Positions 9,196 through 18,859 of a DNA stretch of 64,000 bases are shown here, in pieces. A program made the translations under genes and the position numbers. Position 1 is the stretch's first letter, and each line of letters opens with the position of its first letter. The notes under the pieces are model-generated. The model was given only the letters and a program-made list of their open reading frames with translations, did no database searches and had not been told where the DNA came from. The stretch is from Snodgrassella alvi (GTDB taxonomy: Bacteria > Pseudomonadota > Gammaproteobacteria > Burkholderiales > Neisseriaceae), in contig NZ_CP160328.2 in the NCBI RefSeq assembly GCF_040741455.2, positions 620,001 through 684,000 of the forward strand, given 5' to 3'.

Positions 9196-10203
9196 TTACA
9201 GCCAGCCTTGCAGATTCTGATTGATTAAAGGTATCAGTATTTTTACCCATTCATCTTCACTGCTCATACATGGAATATAATGAAATTGTTCACCCCCATG
9301 AGCCAGAAAATCAGCTTTACCCCTAATATTAATCTCTTCTAGTGTTTCCAGACAATCTGTAACAAATCCAGGACATACTACATCAAGTTTTTTTATTCCA
9401 GCCTGTGGTAGCTGGTTGAATAAATCCTGAGTACTGGGACCAACCCATGGCGCATAACCAAACCGGCTCTGAAATGCCAGTCGGTATTCATTATCTTTCA
9501 ATCCGAGCTCACTAACCAGATGCTGGGTAGTGGTGTGGCAATGCTCAACATAAATATCACCTGCCTGTTGCTGAGCTAATGGAATACCATGAAAACTCAA
9601 CAACAAACATTCCCCGCGTCCATACTGTTTCCAGTGCGTATGGATATGAGCTGCCAAGGTCTTTATATAATTGGTATCTGCACAAAAACTAGTGATACTT
9701 CGTACCGCCATCTGCACACGCTGTTTAAGTAAAACACGCCATAGCTGATCAAGTGCCGCACCACTACTTGAACTTGCATATTGTGGATACAAGGGTACTA
9801 CCAGCAGATTTGCTACACCTTGCTTCTTCATTTCCTGCACCACATCCACCACACATGGCTGACCATAAGTCATTGCAAAACGGGTGATCACACTTTCAGG
9901 TAAAGCTTTAGACAATGCTTGAGTGAGCGACTGTGTACCAATTAGAAGCGGAGAACCATTGTCTTGCCAAATGGTTTGATAAGCATGAGCACTTTTCCTT
10001 GACCTTAAAGGCAGGATAATGCCACGTAATAGCAGCTGCCATAAAAAACGTGGCAACTCAACCACACGCTGATCTGATAAAAACTCACGCAGATAGGGAC
10101 GTACAGCCTGAGGTGTTGGTGCTTCGGGCGTACCAAGATTCAGTAGTAATACACCTGTTTCTGTGATAGATGTTTCAGGTTCGCTAAGAAATGGTTTTGA
10201 CAT
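9196..10203 (-). CDS. hemH: ferrochelatase
   Basis: Ferrochelatase inserts Fe2+ into protoporphyrin IX, the last step of protoheme synthesis. The 335-aa protein has the N-terminal signature (GVLLLNLGTPEAP), the VPLYPQYASSSSG segment and the active-site histidine in LLSFHGIP (His205). The C-terminal half carries CPGFVTDCLETLEEI. Length and motifs are complete. The product would feed the catalase encoded later in the window. It is transcribed as a single gene; no clear ribosome binding site is seen before the ATG at 10203. Confidence 0.95.
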   Translation of the reverse strand: MSKPFLSEPETSITETGVLLLNLGTPEAPTPQAVRPYLREFLSDQRVVELPRFLWQLLLRGIILPLRSRKSAHAYQTIWQDNGSPLLIGTQSLTQALSKALPESVITRFAMTYGQPCVVDVVQEMKKQGVANLLVVPLYPQYASSSSGAALDQLWRVLLKQRVQMAVRSITSFCADTNYIKTLAAHIHTHWKQYGRGECLLLSFHGIPLAQQQAGDIYVEHCHTTTQHLVSELGLKDNEYRLAFQSRFGYAPWVGPSTQDLFNQLPQAGIKKLDVVCPGFVTDCLETLEEINIRGKADFLAHGGEQFHYIPCMSSEDEWVKILIPLINQNLQGWL

Positions 10204-10356
10204 AATAAGAGCGCCGGCAAAGGATAAGCAGGTTTATGATTGAGCTTCACAAGTATAGCTGATTACGTTATCACTACTTATGCTGCTTCATAATCAATTT
10301 ATTCATAATAATCTTTCTCTTCAATTGGGTAAGACTGACAAAAATTGTACCGCTCT

Positions 10357-10983
10357 TTATTCTTTCCAAAGAGCCTGAAAAGCTTTTACCACCTTTTCTG
10401 GTTCAACCGCATCTGTTACTGCTCGCACTACTGCCAGAGAACTAACACCTGTGGCCAGAACATCAGGCGCATTACTCAGATCGATGCCACCAATGGCTAC
10501 CGTCGGAGTACTTCCGGCTTGAAGCACGTATTGTCTAAGTTTATCTAATCCCTGAGGCTGTGTAGGCATTGTCTTAGTTTTGGTAGGAAATATTGCCCCA
10601 CAAGCTACATAGCTTGGCTTTACTGAAAGTGCAAGAGCAAGCTCTTCAGAAGAATGAGTGCTTACTCCTAACCGTAAACCGGCACTCTGTATCATCACCA
10701 AATCAGCACTTTCCAAATCTTCCTGTCCAAGATGTACACCGTAGGCACCACAATCTACCGCCTCCCACCAATAATCGTTGATAAATAATTGTGTAGGTGA
10801 ATCCTTTGCATAGGCCACACTTCGTTCAATATCACGGTACAATGACGAACCTATCTGGCTTTTATTGCGTAGCTGCACGGTATTAGCGCCTGCATCCACC
10901 ATTCGGGCTACCCAGTCTGCAGAAGGAACAACTGCATAAAATTTAAGCGGAGCGGCAATGGGTAAAAACGGATTCGTAAACAT
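10357..10983 (-). CDS. thiE: thiamine-phosphate synthase
   Basis: ThiE joins HMP pyrophosphate and the thiazole phosphate to give thiamine monophosphate. The 208-aa TIM-barrel protein has the pyrophosphate-binding VQLRNK segment near residue 37, FINDYWWEAVDCGAYGVHLGQEDL (normal N-D-x-x-x-A and VHLGQ motifs), VSTHSSEE and the phosphate-binding VAIGGID. A strong GGAG precedes the ATG by seven bases. I see no TPP riboswitch motif upstream and no other thi gene nearby, so thiamine control is not evident here. Confidence 0.92.
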   Translation of the reverse strand: MFTNPFLPIAAPLKFYAVVPSADWVARMVDAGANTVQLRNKSQIGSSLYRDIERSVAYAKDSPTQLFINDYWWEAVDCGAYGVHLGQEDLESADLVMIQSAGLRLGVSTHSSEELALALSVKPSYVACGAIFPTKTKTMPTQPQGLDKLRQYVLQAGSTPTVAIGGIDLSNAPDVLATGVSSLAVVRAVTDAVEPEKVVKAFQALWKE

Positions 10984-11097
10984 AATTTACTCCTTTTGAA
11001 ACAAAAATCTTTATAATGGCACTTTTTTACGTAGCATGGCACACGTCGGATAGCTTGTTTACGTGCCGGCTCTGAATTTTCCACTTTAAAATACATT

Positions 11098-12693
11098 ATG
11101 GCCGCAGACACATCTTTTGCACGTTCGCCCTTGATTACACGGGTTAATTACGCTTTTGCTGCATTGCTACTTGGCACCATTGCCTATTTCATTTACTGGG
11201 GACTAGGCTATACCAATCATCATGCACCGCTATTATTCATTGTAGCTACCCTCTTTGGTGCATTTATGGCTTTCAATATCGGTGGCAATGATGTAGCCAA
11301 TTCTTTTGGCACCAGCGTAGGTGCCGGTACGCTTACAATACCACAAGCTCTGGGTATAGCTGCAGTGTTTGAAGTTTCTGGTGCCGTCATTGCCGGTGGC
11401 GAAGTAACTAAAACCATCAGACACGGTATTATAGACCTTGGTGCCATGCATTTGACACCGTCACAATGTATAAATGTAATGCTAGCTGCATTGCTGGCAG
11501 CAGCCATCTGGTTACTGATTGCTTCGAAAAAAGGACTTCCGGTTTCAACTACCCACTCTCTAATTGGCGGTCTGGTTGGTGCCGGACTGTGTCTGGGCTA
11601 TCTGGTCACCGGTAACAGCAGTGCACTAGATTTAATCCAGTGGAACAAAATGGGCGAAATCGGTCTATCATGGGTGATTTCTCCTGTACTTGGCGGAGCA
11701 TTGTCATTCATTCTTTTCAACCAAATTAAAAAGCATGTACTTGATTACAATGAGCGTATGAACATAGCTCTGAAAGAAATCAAACAAGAAAAAAAAGCGT
11801 ACAAGGAAAAGCACAAAGCGTGGTTTGAACAACTGAGTGAGACAGAAAAAATCAAAATTTCTTCTGCCATTGCACGCGATGCGGAAAATTATAGTGATCC
11901 AGACTACAGCGTAGATGAACTAGAATCGGATTATTATAAAAAGCTAGCTGATATAGAAAGCCGTAAAAACAGTATAGATGCGTTTAAAGCTCTACATAGC
12001 TGGGTGCCTCTGATTTCTGCCTGCGGTGGCATGATGATTACAGCTATGCTGTTATTCAAGGGATTAACCAATCTGCATCTGGGCTTGTCCGTAGTAACCA
12101 ATTTTTTGCTAATCATCATGATTGGTGCCCTGATCTGGATGGCAACATTTATTTATGCCAAAACACTGAAGCGTAAAGATTTAAGCAAATCCACTTTTTT
12201 AATGTTTAGTTGGATGCAAGTATTTACAGCTGCTGGTTTTGCTTTCAGCCATGGAGCCAATGATATATCCAATGCAGTAGGCCCGTTTGCAGCCATTATG
12301 GACATAATTAGAACTGGTGATATTGCTATGGATGCCAATGCCATGATTCCAGCACCTGTGATGATTACTTTTGGTGTTGCCCTGATTGTCGGCCTGTGGT
12401 TTATCGGTAAAGAAGTGATTCAAACTGTGGGCACCAATCTTGCTAAAATGCATCCGGCTTCAGGATTTACCGCCGAACTATCTTCAGCAGCCATTGTAAT
12501 GCTGGCTACGCTAATGGGCTTACCGGTATCCAGTACACATATTTTAGTCGGTGCTGTACTTGGAATTGGACTGGTTAACCATAATGCCAACTGGAAGCTG
12601 ATGAAACCAATAGCACTTGCCTGGGTTATTACCCTTCCTTCTGCAGCAATTCTGTCGGTTTTGATTTTTCTCGGACTGAATTCTTTTTTCTGA
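11098..12693 (+). CDS. PiT-family inorganic phosphate transporter
   Basis: A 531-aa inner-membrane carrier of the PiT family (PF01384), which imports phosphate with protons or sodium. Both duplicated family signatures are present: GGNDVANSFGTSVGAG near residue 61 and SHGANDISNAVGPF near residue 382. About ten to twelve hydrophobic segments are visible, split by a long charged cytoplasmic loop (about residues 215-300, lysine- and glutamate-rich) as in PitA-type proteins. No phoU-like gene is next to it. The ribosome binding site before 11098 is weak. A terminator follows the stop by about 20 bases. Confidence 0.9.
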   Translation: MAADTSFARSPLITRVNYAFAALLLGTIAYFIYWGLGYTNHHAPLLFIVATLFGAFMAFNIGGNDVANSFGTSVGAGTLTIPQALGIAAVFEVSGAVIAGGEVTKTIRHGIIDLGAMHLTPSQCINVMLAALLAAAIWLLIASKKGLPVSTTHSLIGGLVGAGLCLGYLVTGNSSALDLIQWNKMGEIGLSWVISPVLGGALSFILFNQIKKHVLDYNERMNIALKEIKQEKKAYKEKHKAWFEQLSETEKIKISSAIARDAENYSDPDYSVDELESDYYKKLADIESRKNSIDAFKALHSWVPLISACGGMMITAMLLFKGLTNLHLGLSVVTNFLLIIMIGALIWMATFIYAKTLKRKDLSKSTFLMFSWMQVFTAAGFAFSHGANDISNAVGPFAAIMDIIRTGDIAMDANAMIPAPVMITFGVALIVGLWFIGKEVIQTVGTNLAKMHPASGFTAELSSAAIVMLATLMGLPVSSTHILVGAVLGIGLVNHNANWKLMKPIALAWVITLPSAAILSVLIFLGLNSFF

Positions 12694-12710
12694 CCTCAGC
12701 AATAATATAG

Positions 12711-12742
12711 CGCGCCAGTCAAATACAGGCTGGCGTTTTTGT
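12711..12742 (+). terminator. terminator after the phosphate transporter
   Basis: Stem CGCCAG (12713-12718) with CTGGCG (12730-12735) followed by TTTTTG. Confidence 0.7.
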
Positions 12743-12987
12743 TCATCCACATCAAAATTAAACCATTGTTGAAAATTTATTTATTTCATCAATTATCTTG
12801 TCTATCATAAGTTTTAAATCTATTTCTAAATTGGTTGCCTTGAACATTTGGTGATTATCTTAAAGGTAATTAAAAGCAATTATGTAATCGGATTAATGCT
12901 TTTTAACTCAGCTAGCAGCTGTATGTGATAGTGACTTTTCGTTAAAATATTGCCTTTTGTAATTACGAACGCAAACGCTGAGCTGCC

Positions 12988-13968
12988 ATGAACAATTTGC
13001 TTAAAAAATTTTATATAGACCCGTTTTTACTGGCTATGCTATTGGTTGTCGGTACTGCTACTATTCTTCCGTGTCAGGGCAGCGTCAAAACTTTTTTTAG
13101 CTATCTAACTACCATCGCTATTGCACTACTTTTTTTTATGCATGGTGCCAAGCTGTCTCGACAGGCTGTTACTGAAGGAATCAAACATTGGCGGTTGCAT
13201 CTATTGGTCTTTTGCAGCACATTTATCCTGTTTCCGCTAATTGGTCTATGTCTAAGAATACTGGTACCAAACTGGCTTTCTCCCGAGCTTTATCTTGGCT
13301 TTCTATATTTATGCGCCCTACCCGCCACTGTGCAATCCGCCATTGCCTTTACCTCCGTTGCTGGCGGAAATGTGGCTGCTGCTGTTTGCAGTGCTTCTGC
13401 CTCAAGTATCCTCGGTGTTTTTCTATCACCTGTTCTGGTTGGACTGATGATGCCAACCAGTGGCAACAGCGTTGATACCGCAGCAGCGATAGAATCCATT
13501 TTGATGCAGTTAATGCTACCTTTTGTAATCGGACACCTTGCACGCCCTTTATTAGCCAATTGGATTCATCAGCACAAAGTATGGATTAACCGTACAGACC
13601 GTAGTTCCATTCTGCTGGTGGTGTATGTGGCTTTCAGTGATGCAGTGGTTGAAGGCTTATGGCACAAAGTAAATCTGGGTTCAATTGGTATGATTGTGAT
13701 GCTGAGCCTAGTGATTCTATTTCTGGTGATTACGATCAATACACTGGTAGCACGGTTATTAGGTTTTAAACGAGCCGACGAAATTACAATTGTGTTTTGC
13801 GGCTCCAAAAAAAGCTTGGCCAATGGCGTACCTATGGCCAATGTTCTGTTTCCTGCCAATATGGTAGGTATAATGCTCTTACCATTGATGATTTTTCACC
13901 AGCTACAATTGATGATTTGCGCTGTACTGGCGCAACGCTATGCTCGCACAAATAAACCAATTTCATAA
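12988..13968 (+). CDS. SBF-like (bile acid:sodium symporter family) transporter
   Basis: A 326-aa membrane protein with about ten hydrophobic segments, of the SBF-like family (PF13593; E. coli YfeH, animal SLC10A7). Landmarks include the N-terminal DPFLLAML stretch, LLFFMHGAKLSR, the ALPATVQSAIAFTSVAGGN segment and the C-terminal CGSKKSLANGVPMA. These glycine/alanine-broken helices form the ion and substrate site in the family. The substrate in bacteria is not established. It stands alone: 294 bases after the phosphate transporter and 340 before tRNA-Thr on the other strand. Confidence 0.85.
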   Translation: MNNLLKKFYIDPFLLAMLLVVGTATILPCQGSVKTFFSYLTTIAIALLFFMHGAKLSRQAVTEGIKHWRLHLLVFCSTFILFPLIGLCLRILVPNWLSPELYLGFLYLCALPATVQSAIAFTSVAGGNVAAAVCSASASSILGVFLSPVLVGLMMPTSGNSVDTAAAIESILMQLMLPFVIGHLARPLLANWIHQHKVWINRTDRSSILLVVYVAFSDAVVEGLWHKVNLGSIGMIVMLSLVILFLVITINTLVARLLGFKRADEITIVFCGSKKSLANGVPMANVLFPANMVGIMLLPLMIFHQLQLMICAVLAQRYARTNKPIS

Positions 13969-14309
13969 CTGTTACCCAGTACTATTGCGACAGATTATAA
14001 TTGGTTTAAATATTTTTCATTTTAGAAAAACTGAGCCAAATGAGTAATAGTTTTTCAGATGCATTCAAATACAACTTTTAGGTTTAATAGTCAGCTTACC
14101 ATTAGCACAAATTTCTGTTTTAATAAGAAATATTTGTGGTTTCTTTGCATGTAATTAGAACACATTCAGTATATTTATCATCACGTTGATGGTTGCGATA
14201 AATATAAAATGCTTAATTCAAAGAATGACGATACAATTAAGGGAATTTAAGTTGAAATTGGAATAAGTGACGCAGAATTGTCACAAATAATTGATCTAAT
14301 GAATTTTTG
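13969..14309. other. intergenic stretch without visible gene
   Basis: AT-rich, with stops in all frames at short intervals. No RNA gene, repeat or clear terminator seen. Confidence 0.5.
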
Positions 14310-14385
14310 TGGTGCCAGTAATAGGAATCGAACCTACGACCTTCGCGTTACGAGTGCGCTGCTCTACCAACTGAGCTATACTGGC
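14310..14385 (-). tRNA. tRNA-Thr (CGT anticodon)
   Basis: On the minus strand a 76-base tRNA with encoded CCA. Acceptor GCCAGTA pairs with TACTGGC (3' side), the D arm contains AGTTGGTA, the anticodon loop is CTCGTAA and the T loop is TTCGATT. Anticodon CGT reads ACG threonine codons. The anticodon stem has an A31-C39 mismatch as well as G27-A43; the E. coli CGT isoacceptor, from memory, also has a non-paired 27-43 position. The rest of the fold is regular. Confidence 0.93.
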
Positions 14386-14736
14386 TGACTAATAAATTTT
14401 TTCAGAATGGCGCGCAGTATAACACACCTACTTTTGATTCACCATCTTTAACAAAACATGCCTGAAATCTTAAAATCTTAAGAATTTATACTTAATCATA
14501 CATATATAAATTATTTAGTAGCCGTACATTTTATGCGTTACTATCTCATTAAATTTTATGCTTCTGTTAATTAAAAATAATCGCAATAAGCATAATTTTA
14601 TTCAAAACACAATTTTTTTCTACTATGCTATGTTAGAAAAATTCTTTATTTCTAATAATCAATAGATATGTTAGCAACTTCAGCTACTACTCTTTTACAG
14701 AAGCAAATAGCAAAGCTAAAATACTGACATTAAATT
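14386..14736. other. AT-rich spacer upstream of tRNA-Thr
   Basis: Holds the tRNA-Thr promoter region (a TATACT box on the minus strand just outside the tRNA gene) and the 3' flank of the next minus-strand gene. No gene is visible. Confidence 0.4.
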
Positions 14737-15672
14737 TTAACGTTGTCTTTTCTTAAAATTGTTCATAACTTGTGTCAAGTTATATTTCAGCACGTCATCC
14801 ACTGCCGAAGGCACTTCCGCCAATAGCTCACGCTGTAGCGTTGTTACCAGCCCAGCAGTATGTTTCTGTACCGCTACCCTGACCATACCAGATAATACAT
14901 CGGCTAGATGAGGGCGTAATTTTTCACTAAGCTGCTGCAATAGAGCCTGTTCTGAAATGCAGGTAACAGCACGATTTGCTGTACCTCGCGGCTCGATTAC
15001 ATGCATATGTACATGAATTACTGGCTGGCCATTTTCACTAAAGTCTGTATTGACATCAGTAACATCAGACTCAGAAGTCTCAGCCTGCACAATCGTTGCC
15101 TGATTTCCTTTTAGTTGAACAGTACAGCCAGATGGCAAAGTTTCATCAATCGGAGCACTTTGCAAACAGCTTTGGGCAGCCAGCCAGTCTTCCTGAATCA
15201 GTAATGCTGTATCATTCAAAGCAGATTCTTGTTGCTGAGCCTCCAACGTACTCTGCTGCTGCCATTGCTGCAGGTAGGCACGATAAACACGTTCTCGCTG
15301 TATCGGATCCAATACCACCTCATCAGTCTGATTATACTGGGAAGGATTAGGTTTTTTTGGTTTAGCTGCAGCAGGCTGCCGGTTGTGAGGTACTGTACCT
15401 GTTACTACAGCAGAAGTATTAAAAGCGTGCTCGTGTCTTCTGGTTTGATGTACAACCACTGTCGGTTTAATACTCTTGTTCACATCATGATGAACAGCAT
15501 GATTATCATGCTTCTTTTTATTATGGCGCAGTTGTTCAAGATTACGTACCCAATCAGGTTTGGCTTCAGCCGACTCACTATCTGTATTAGTCATAGATTG
15601 CTGTGCAGGCGGATTATCTTCACTCAAAGTAAAAACAAATTGATTTTGTTGTTCATACTGGTTTTTCACCAT
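14737..15672 (-). CDS. uncharacterised glutamine-rich protein
   Basis: I do not recognise this 311-aa protein. The N-terminal two thirds are hydrophilic and rich in Q, N, H and T (linkers such as QPAAAKPKKPNPSQYNQ), probably disordered, with no signal peptide or membrane segment. The last 80 residues look folded and helical (ALLQQLSEKLRPHLADVLSG, then RVAVQKHTAGL and EVPSAVDDVLKYNLTQV), with regularly spaced leucines and valines. This arrangement resembles conserved betaproteobacterial proteins of unknown function. I chose the ATG at 15672; a GTG at 15726 in frame would add 18 residues and is also possible. Confidence 0.6.
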   Translation of the reverse strand: MVKNQYEQQNQFVFTLSEDNPPAQQSMTNTDSESAEAKPDWVRNLEQLRHNKKKHDNHAVHHDVNKSIKPTVVVHQTRRHEHAFNTSAVVTGTVPHNRQPAAAKPKKPNPSQYNQTDEVVLDPIQRERVYRAYLQQWQQQSTLEAQQQESALNDTALLIQEDWLAAQSCLQSAPIDETLPSGCTVQLKGNQATIVQAETSESDVTDVNTDFSENGQPVIHVHMHVIEPRGTANRAVTCISEQALLQQLSEKLRPHLADVLSGMVRVAVQKHTAGLVTTLQRELLAEVPSAVDDVLKYNLTQVMNNFKKRQR

Positions 15673-15815
15673 GCCCTCACTTCTTATCGTCTGATGTATT
15701 CTGGCTCGCTTCACATGAATTTTCACTGTGCCATATATAGGTAATTATAACAACTTTTGTAGGTTAAAATGCTAAAATAATGTATATTTTGTCCAATTTA
15801 ATTAGGAATCAAATA

Positions 15816-16067
15816 ATGAGTACCTTAGAACAACGAATTGAATTTCTCGAAGAAAATAACGAAGCCCTACTCATGCAAAACCGTGTGCTAGCCACTGCAC
15901 TGAAAGGTTTATTGAGAGCCTTGCCCGCAGATTTAGCAGAACTAGCTACAGAATCTATTCGAACAGCTTTTGATAACGAAATTGCTGAATTGCAGTATGA
16001 AGAAAATCCGCAAGTAGAATTATTTCATGATGCCACTTACGCGTTTTTTCATGAACGCGAACATTAA
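15816..16067 (+). CDS. small coiled-coil protein of unknown function
   Basis: An 83-aa acidic protein, not recognised. Residues 1-30 (STLEQRIEFLEENNEALLMQ) form a heptad-like coiled coil, followed by a helix LKGLLRALPADLAELA and an acidic tail ending FFHEREH. No signal peptide. The start at 15816 is preferred because AGGA lies eight bases upstream; an in-frame ATG at 15780 would add 12 residues. It is divergent from the glutamine-rich gene and convergent with the ETF oxidoreductase; a hairpin at 16077-16102 separates the latter pair. Confidence 0.7.
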   Translation: MSTLEQRIEFLEENNEALLMQNRVLATALKGLLRALPADLAELATESIRTAFDNEIAELQYEENPQVELFHDATYAFFHEREH

Positions 16068-16076
16068 ATCATAAAA

Positions 16077-16102
16077 CAGACCAGCAGCAGATGGCTGGTC
16101 TG
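16077..16102. terminator. stem-loop between convergent genes
   Basis: CAGACCAGC and GCTGGTCTG form a perfect 9-bp stem with an 8-base loop, between two convergent stops. There is no strong T run, so termination is only probable. Confidence 0.5.
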
Positions 16103-16137
16103 TATATGCTCAACTCTGATGTTTTTCATGCCGGCAG

Positions 16138-17790
16138 TCACATATCGGCATAATTTGGTCCGCTACCGCCTTCGGGACACACCCAGTCAATATTCTGCTC
16201 AGGATCTTTAATATCGCAGGTTTTACAGTGTACACAATTCTGCGCATTAATCTGCAATTGTGGTTCTCCTGCTTCTTCTATAATTTCATACACCCCAGCA
16301 GGACAATAACGCGTTTCTGGACTAGCAAATTTTTGATAATTAACACTAATGGCCAATTCTGGATTGTGTAGCCTAAGATGTACAGGTTGGTTTTCAGCAT
16401 GGCTGATACCAGCCAAAAATACACTACTCATACGATCAAATGTGAGTTTGCCATCCGGTTTAGGATAATCAATCTTCTGGCAATCTTGTGCTGGTCGTAA
16501 AGACGCATAATCCGCCCGCTGATGCCTTAGAGTCCATGGTGCCTTACCCTTGAACACATATTCTTCTAGTGCACCATAAACTAGGCCTCCCAACAGACCC
16601 CATTTAAATGCAGGACGTACATTGCGGACTTTATTCAACTCACTAAATAACCAACTGTTTCTGAATAAACTTGTATAATTTACTGCCTCTGCATTACTGC
16701 TTTCGCTAGCTTCCTCGCTTAATACCTCAGCAACGGCCTCTGCTGCGAGCATACCGGATTTCATAGCGGCATGAATACCTTTAATTCGCGGCACATTCAG
16801 AAAACCAGCAGTATCACCAACCAGAACACCACCAGGAAACGTTAGTTTGGGCAAACTTTGCAAGCCACCTTCACTCAGCGCTCTTGCACCATAAGCAATA
16901 CGTTTACCACCCTCTAATGTAGCTCGAATGGCCGGATGAGTTTTGTAGCGCTGCATTTCTGCATACGGAGACAGATAAGGGTTCTGATAATCCAGACCAA
17001 TCACAAAACCAACTGCTACTTTATTATCATTCAAATGATACAAAAAAGAACCGCCATAGGTTTTCTGATCCAATGGCCAGCCTATAGTATGAATCACAGT
17101 TCCGGGTTTGGATTTTTCCGGTGCGATTTCCCATAATTCTTTAATTCCGATTCCATAAGTTTGATGCTGGCAGTCTCTTCTTAAATCAAATTGCTGCATC
17201 AGTACTTTAGTAAGCGAACCGCGGCAACCTTCAGCAAAAATAGTCTGTTGTGCCAACAATGCCATACCCTGCTGATATTGGTCACCAGGAGTACCATCGC
17301 GTTGAACGCCCATATCGCCGGTGGCAATTCCCCGTACCGAACCATCAGCATGATAAAGTATTTCTGTAGCGGCAAAACCAGGATATATTTCTACGCCCAA
17401 TTCTTCCGCCTGCTGCGCCAGCCAACGACAAAACACGCCCAGACTAATGATGTAATTGCCTTGATTATTAAAACTGGCTGGCGTTGGCAGACGGTAAGCT
17501 TTTTTTTCGGTTAAAAACAGCAAACTGTCTTGTTTCACCGCACACGATAACGGAGCGTCTTTATCCTGCCAATTTTCAATCAGCTCCGATAATGAATGAG
17601 GGTCAATTACAGCACCGGAAATAATATGCGCTCCAACTTCAGAACCTTTATCAACAACGCATACACTAATCTCGCGCTGTTGTTTAGCGGCCAATTGTTT
17701 TAAACGTATGGCAGCAGATAAACCTGACGGACCGGCCCCCACAATAACAACATCATATTGCATGCTCTCGCGTTCAAGGGTATCTGTCAT
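16138..17790 (-). CDS. electron transfer flavoprotein-ubiquinone oxidoreductase
   Basis: ETF-QO takes electrons from electron transfer flavoprotein and passes them to ubiquinone at the inner membrane. The 550-aa protein has the FAD-binding GAGPSG near residues 18-23, the quinone/FAD region (YGIGIKELWEI, GWPLDQKTYGGSF), a second FAD segment (GDTAGFLNVPRIKGIHAA) and the C-terminal ferredoxin-like domain with cysteines in CVHCKTCDIKDP and VCPEGGSG for the 4Fe-4S cluster. Length is normal. AGGAAAA precedes the ATG. The ETF alpha/beta genes are not in this window. Confidence 0.93.
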   Translation of the reverse strand: MTDTLERESMQYDVVIVGAGPSGLSAAIRLKQLAAKQQREISVCVVDKGSEVGAHIISGAVIDPHSLSELIENWQDKDAPLSCAVKQDSLLFLTEKKAYRLPTPASFNNQGNYIISLGVFCRWLAQQAEELGVEIYPGFAATEILYHADGSVRGIATGDMGVQRDGTPGDQYQQGMALLAQQTIFAEGCRGSLTKVLMQQFDLRRDCQHQTYGIGIKELWEIAPEKSKPGTVIHTIGWPLDQKTYGGSFLYHLNDNKVAVGFVIGLDYQNPYLSPYAEMQRYKTHPAIRATLEGGKRIAYGARALSEGGLQSLPKLTFPGGVLVGDTAGFLNVPRIKGIHAAMKSGMLAAEAVAEVLSEEASESSNAEAVNYTSLFRNSWLFSELNKVRNVRPAFKWGLLGGLVYGALEEYVFKGKAPWTLRHQRADYASLRPAQDCQKIDYPKPDGKLTFDRMSSVFLAGISHAENQPVHLRLHNPELAISVNYQKFASPETRYCPAGVYEIIEEAGEPQLQINAQNCVHCKTCDIKDPEQNIDWVCPEGGSGPNYADM

Positions 17791-18859
17791 GATAAGTTTT
17801 CCTGCTTAGAAACAAAATTACTCAAAATTCAGTAGCCATGCCTGATAAATGCATGCTGAATACTCAAAACTTGTCATTATATCGAACAATGGCTTCAGAC
17901 AGTGACTAAGGGACTAAGCCTGTTCTGATTTCCATTTCACACTAGCCAAACCAAGAAATAAACCATTACTTAAAATATTTGAATATAAGCTGAAAAATTA
18001 CTTCTTAAAATACAATAAACTGTATTTCAATAAATGTACAATATCTATCCCAAACAGGTTTTATCAACATTAACTTTTCAACGGCTTTGTTTCAATAGAA
18101 TAACCGTAGTAATAGTCTATATTCTGCGCACATCATTTCAAAGCAAGGGTTCATGCTGAGAATCGCTTTGATTTTCTCAAACTAAAAAATTGGCTACACA
18201 ACCAATACTAAAAAACCAAACAACAATCTTTGTTGATTTCTGAATATGAAAATTAACACATTTTCATTGCGATTAATTGGTATTACTTCATTGTTAATAG
18301 ACTCAGAAATTGATAATCAGATTGAAGACTGTAATTAGGATAAACCTAAAGTACGTCAGCTGCTCTATACAACATTCCCTATTAACTTAATTGTGGCAAG
18401 ATTGCATGAAAATCATCCACAGTGTCATCAGCTAAACCAAGCAGAATCCAAGGTATATAAACCATAAATATGTAAATTTGTTGTAAAAAAACAACTTCTC
18501 TAATTTGCAGTAATTTTGTTGGGTAATCATTAAACTGTAACATTATTGCTGAATATTATTTACTTTTATTAAATTTTATCAATATCTTATAACTATACCC
18601 ATACCTTAATCTTATTGCTTATCTAGTAAGTATATCCTGCACTAGACTAGATTCTAACGCGCCATTCTCAACAAGCTTCTGTAGCTGTTTAACAAAAATA
18701 CACCTTTGGCAGATTGCATTAGTTTGCAAGGCGGGGCATAATTCGATTTGCACAAGTTATGCGCACTGTAGCTATTTATTGAAGAAATGATATAGTGTGC
18801 AAAAACTGGACTTCCATCACTAAAGTAATACTTTTTGATACAGATTAAGGTACATAATC
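17791..18859. other. 1.07-kb region without an intact gene
   Basis: The largest gene-poor stretch in the first half of the window. It is AT-rich with frequent stops. A possible transposase remnant lies at 18261-18467. Just before the lipoprotein gene are TTGCAC (18748-18753) and TATAGT (18791-18796), but they are not correctly spaced as a pair, so I do not call a promoter. No RNA gene is recognised. Confidence 0.5.
18261..18467 (+). pseudogene. possible IS110-like transposase remnant
   Basis: Reading one frame gives RLIGITSLLIDSEIDNQIED, a TAG stop at 18336, then KPKVRQLLYTTFPINLIV and ARLHENHPQ until TAA at 18465. The I-x-x-Q-I-E helix and the VRxxLY segment recall the middle and C-terminal parts of IS110-family transposases, with the section between them missing. 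No terminal repeats or intact copy are seen. The similarity is short and by eye only, so this is tentative. Confidence 0.2.

Noticed and set aside
10984-11097. TPP riboswitch upstream of thiE
   Set aside because: I looked for the conserved CTGAGA and ACCTGA elements on the minus strand and did not find them; the leader is also too short.
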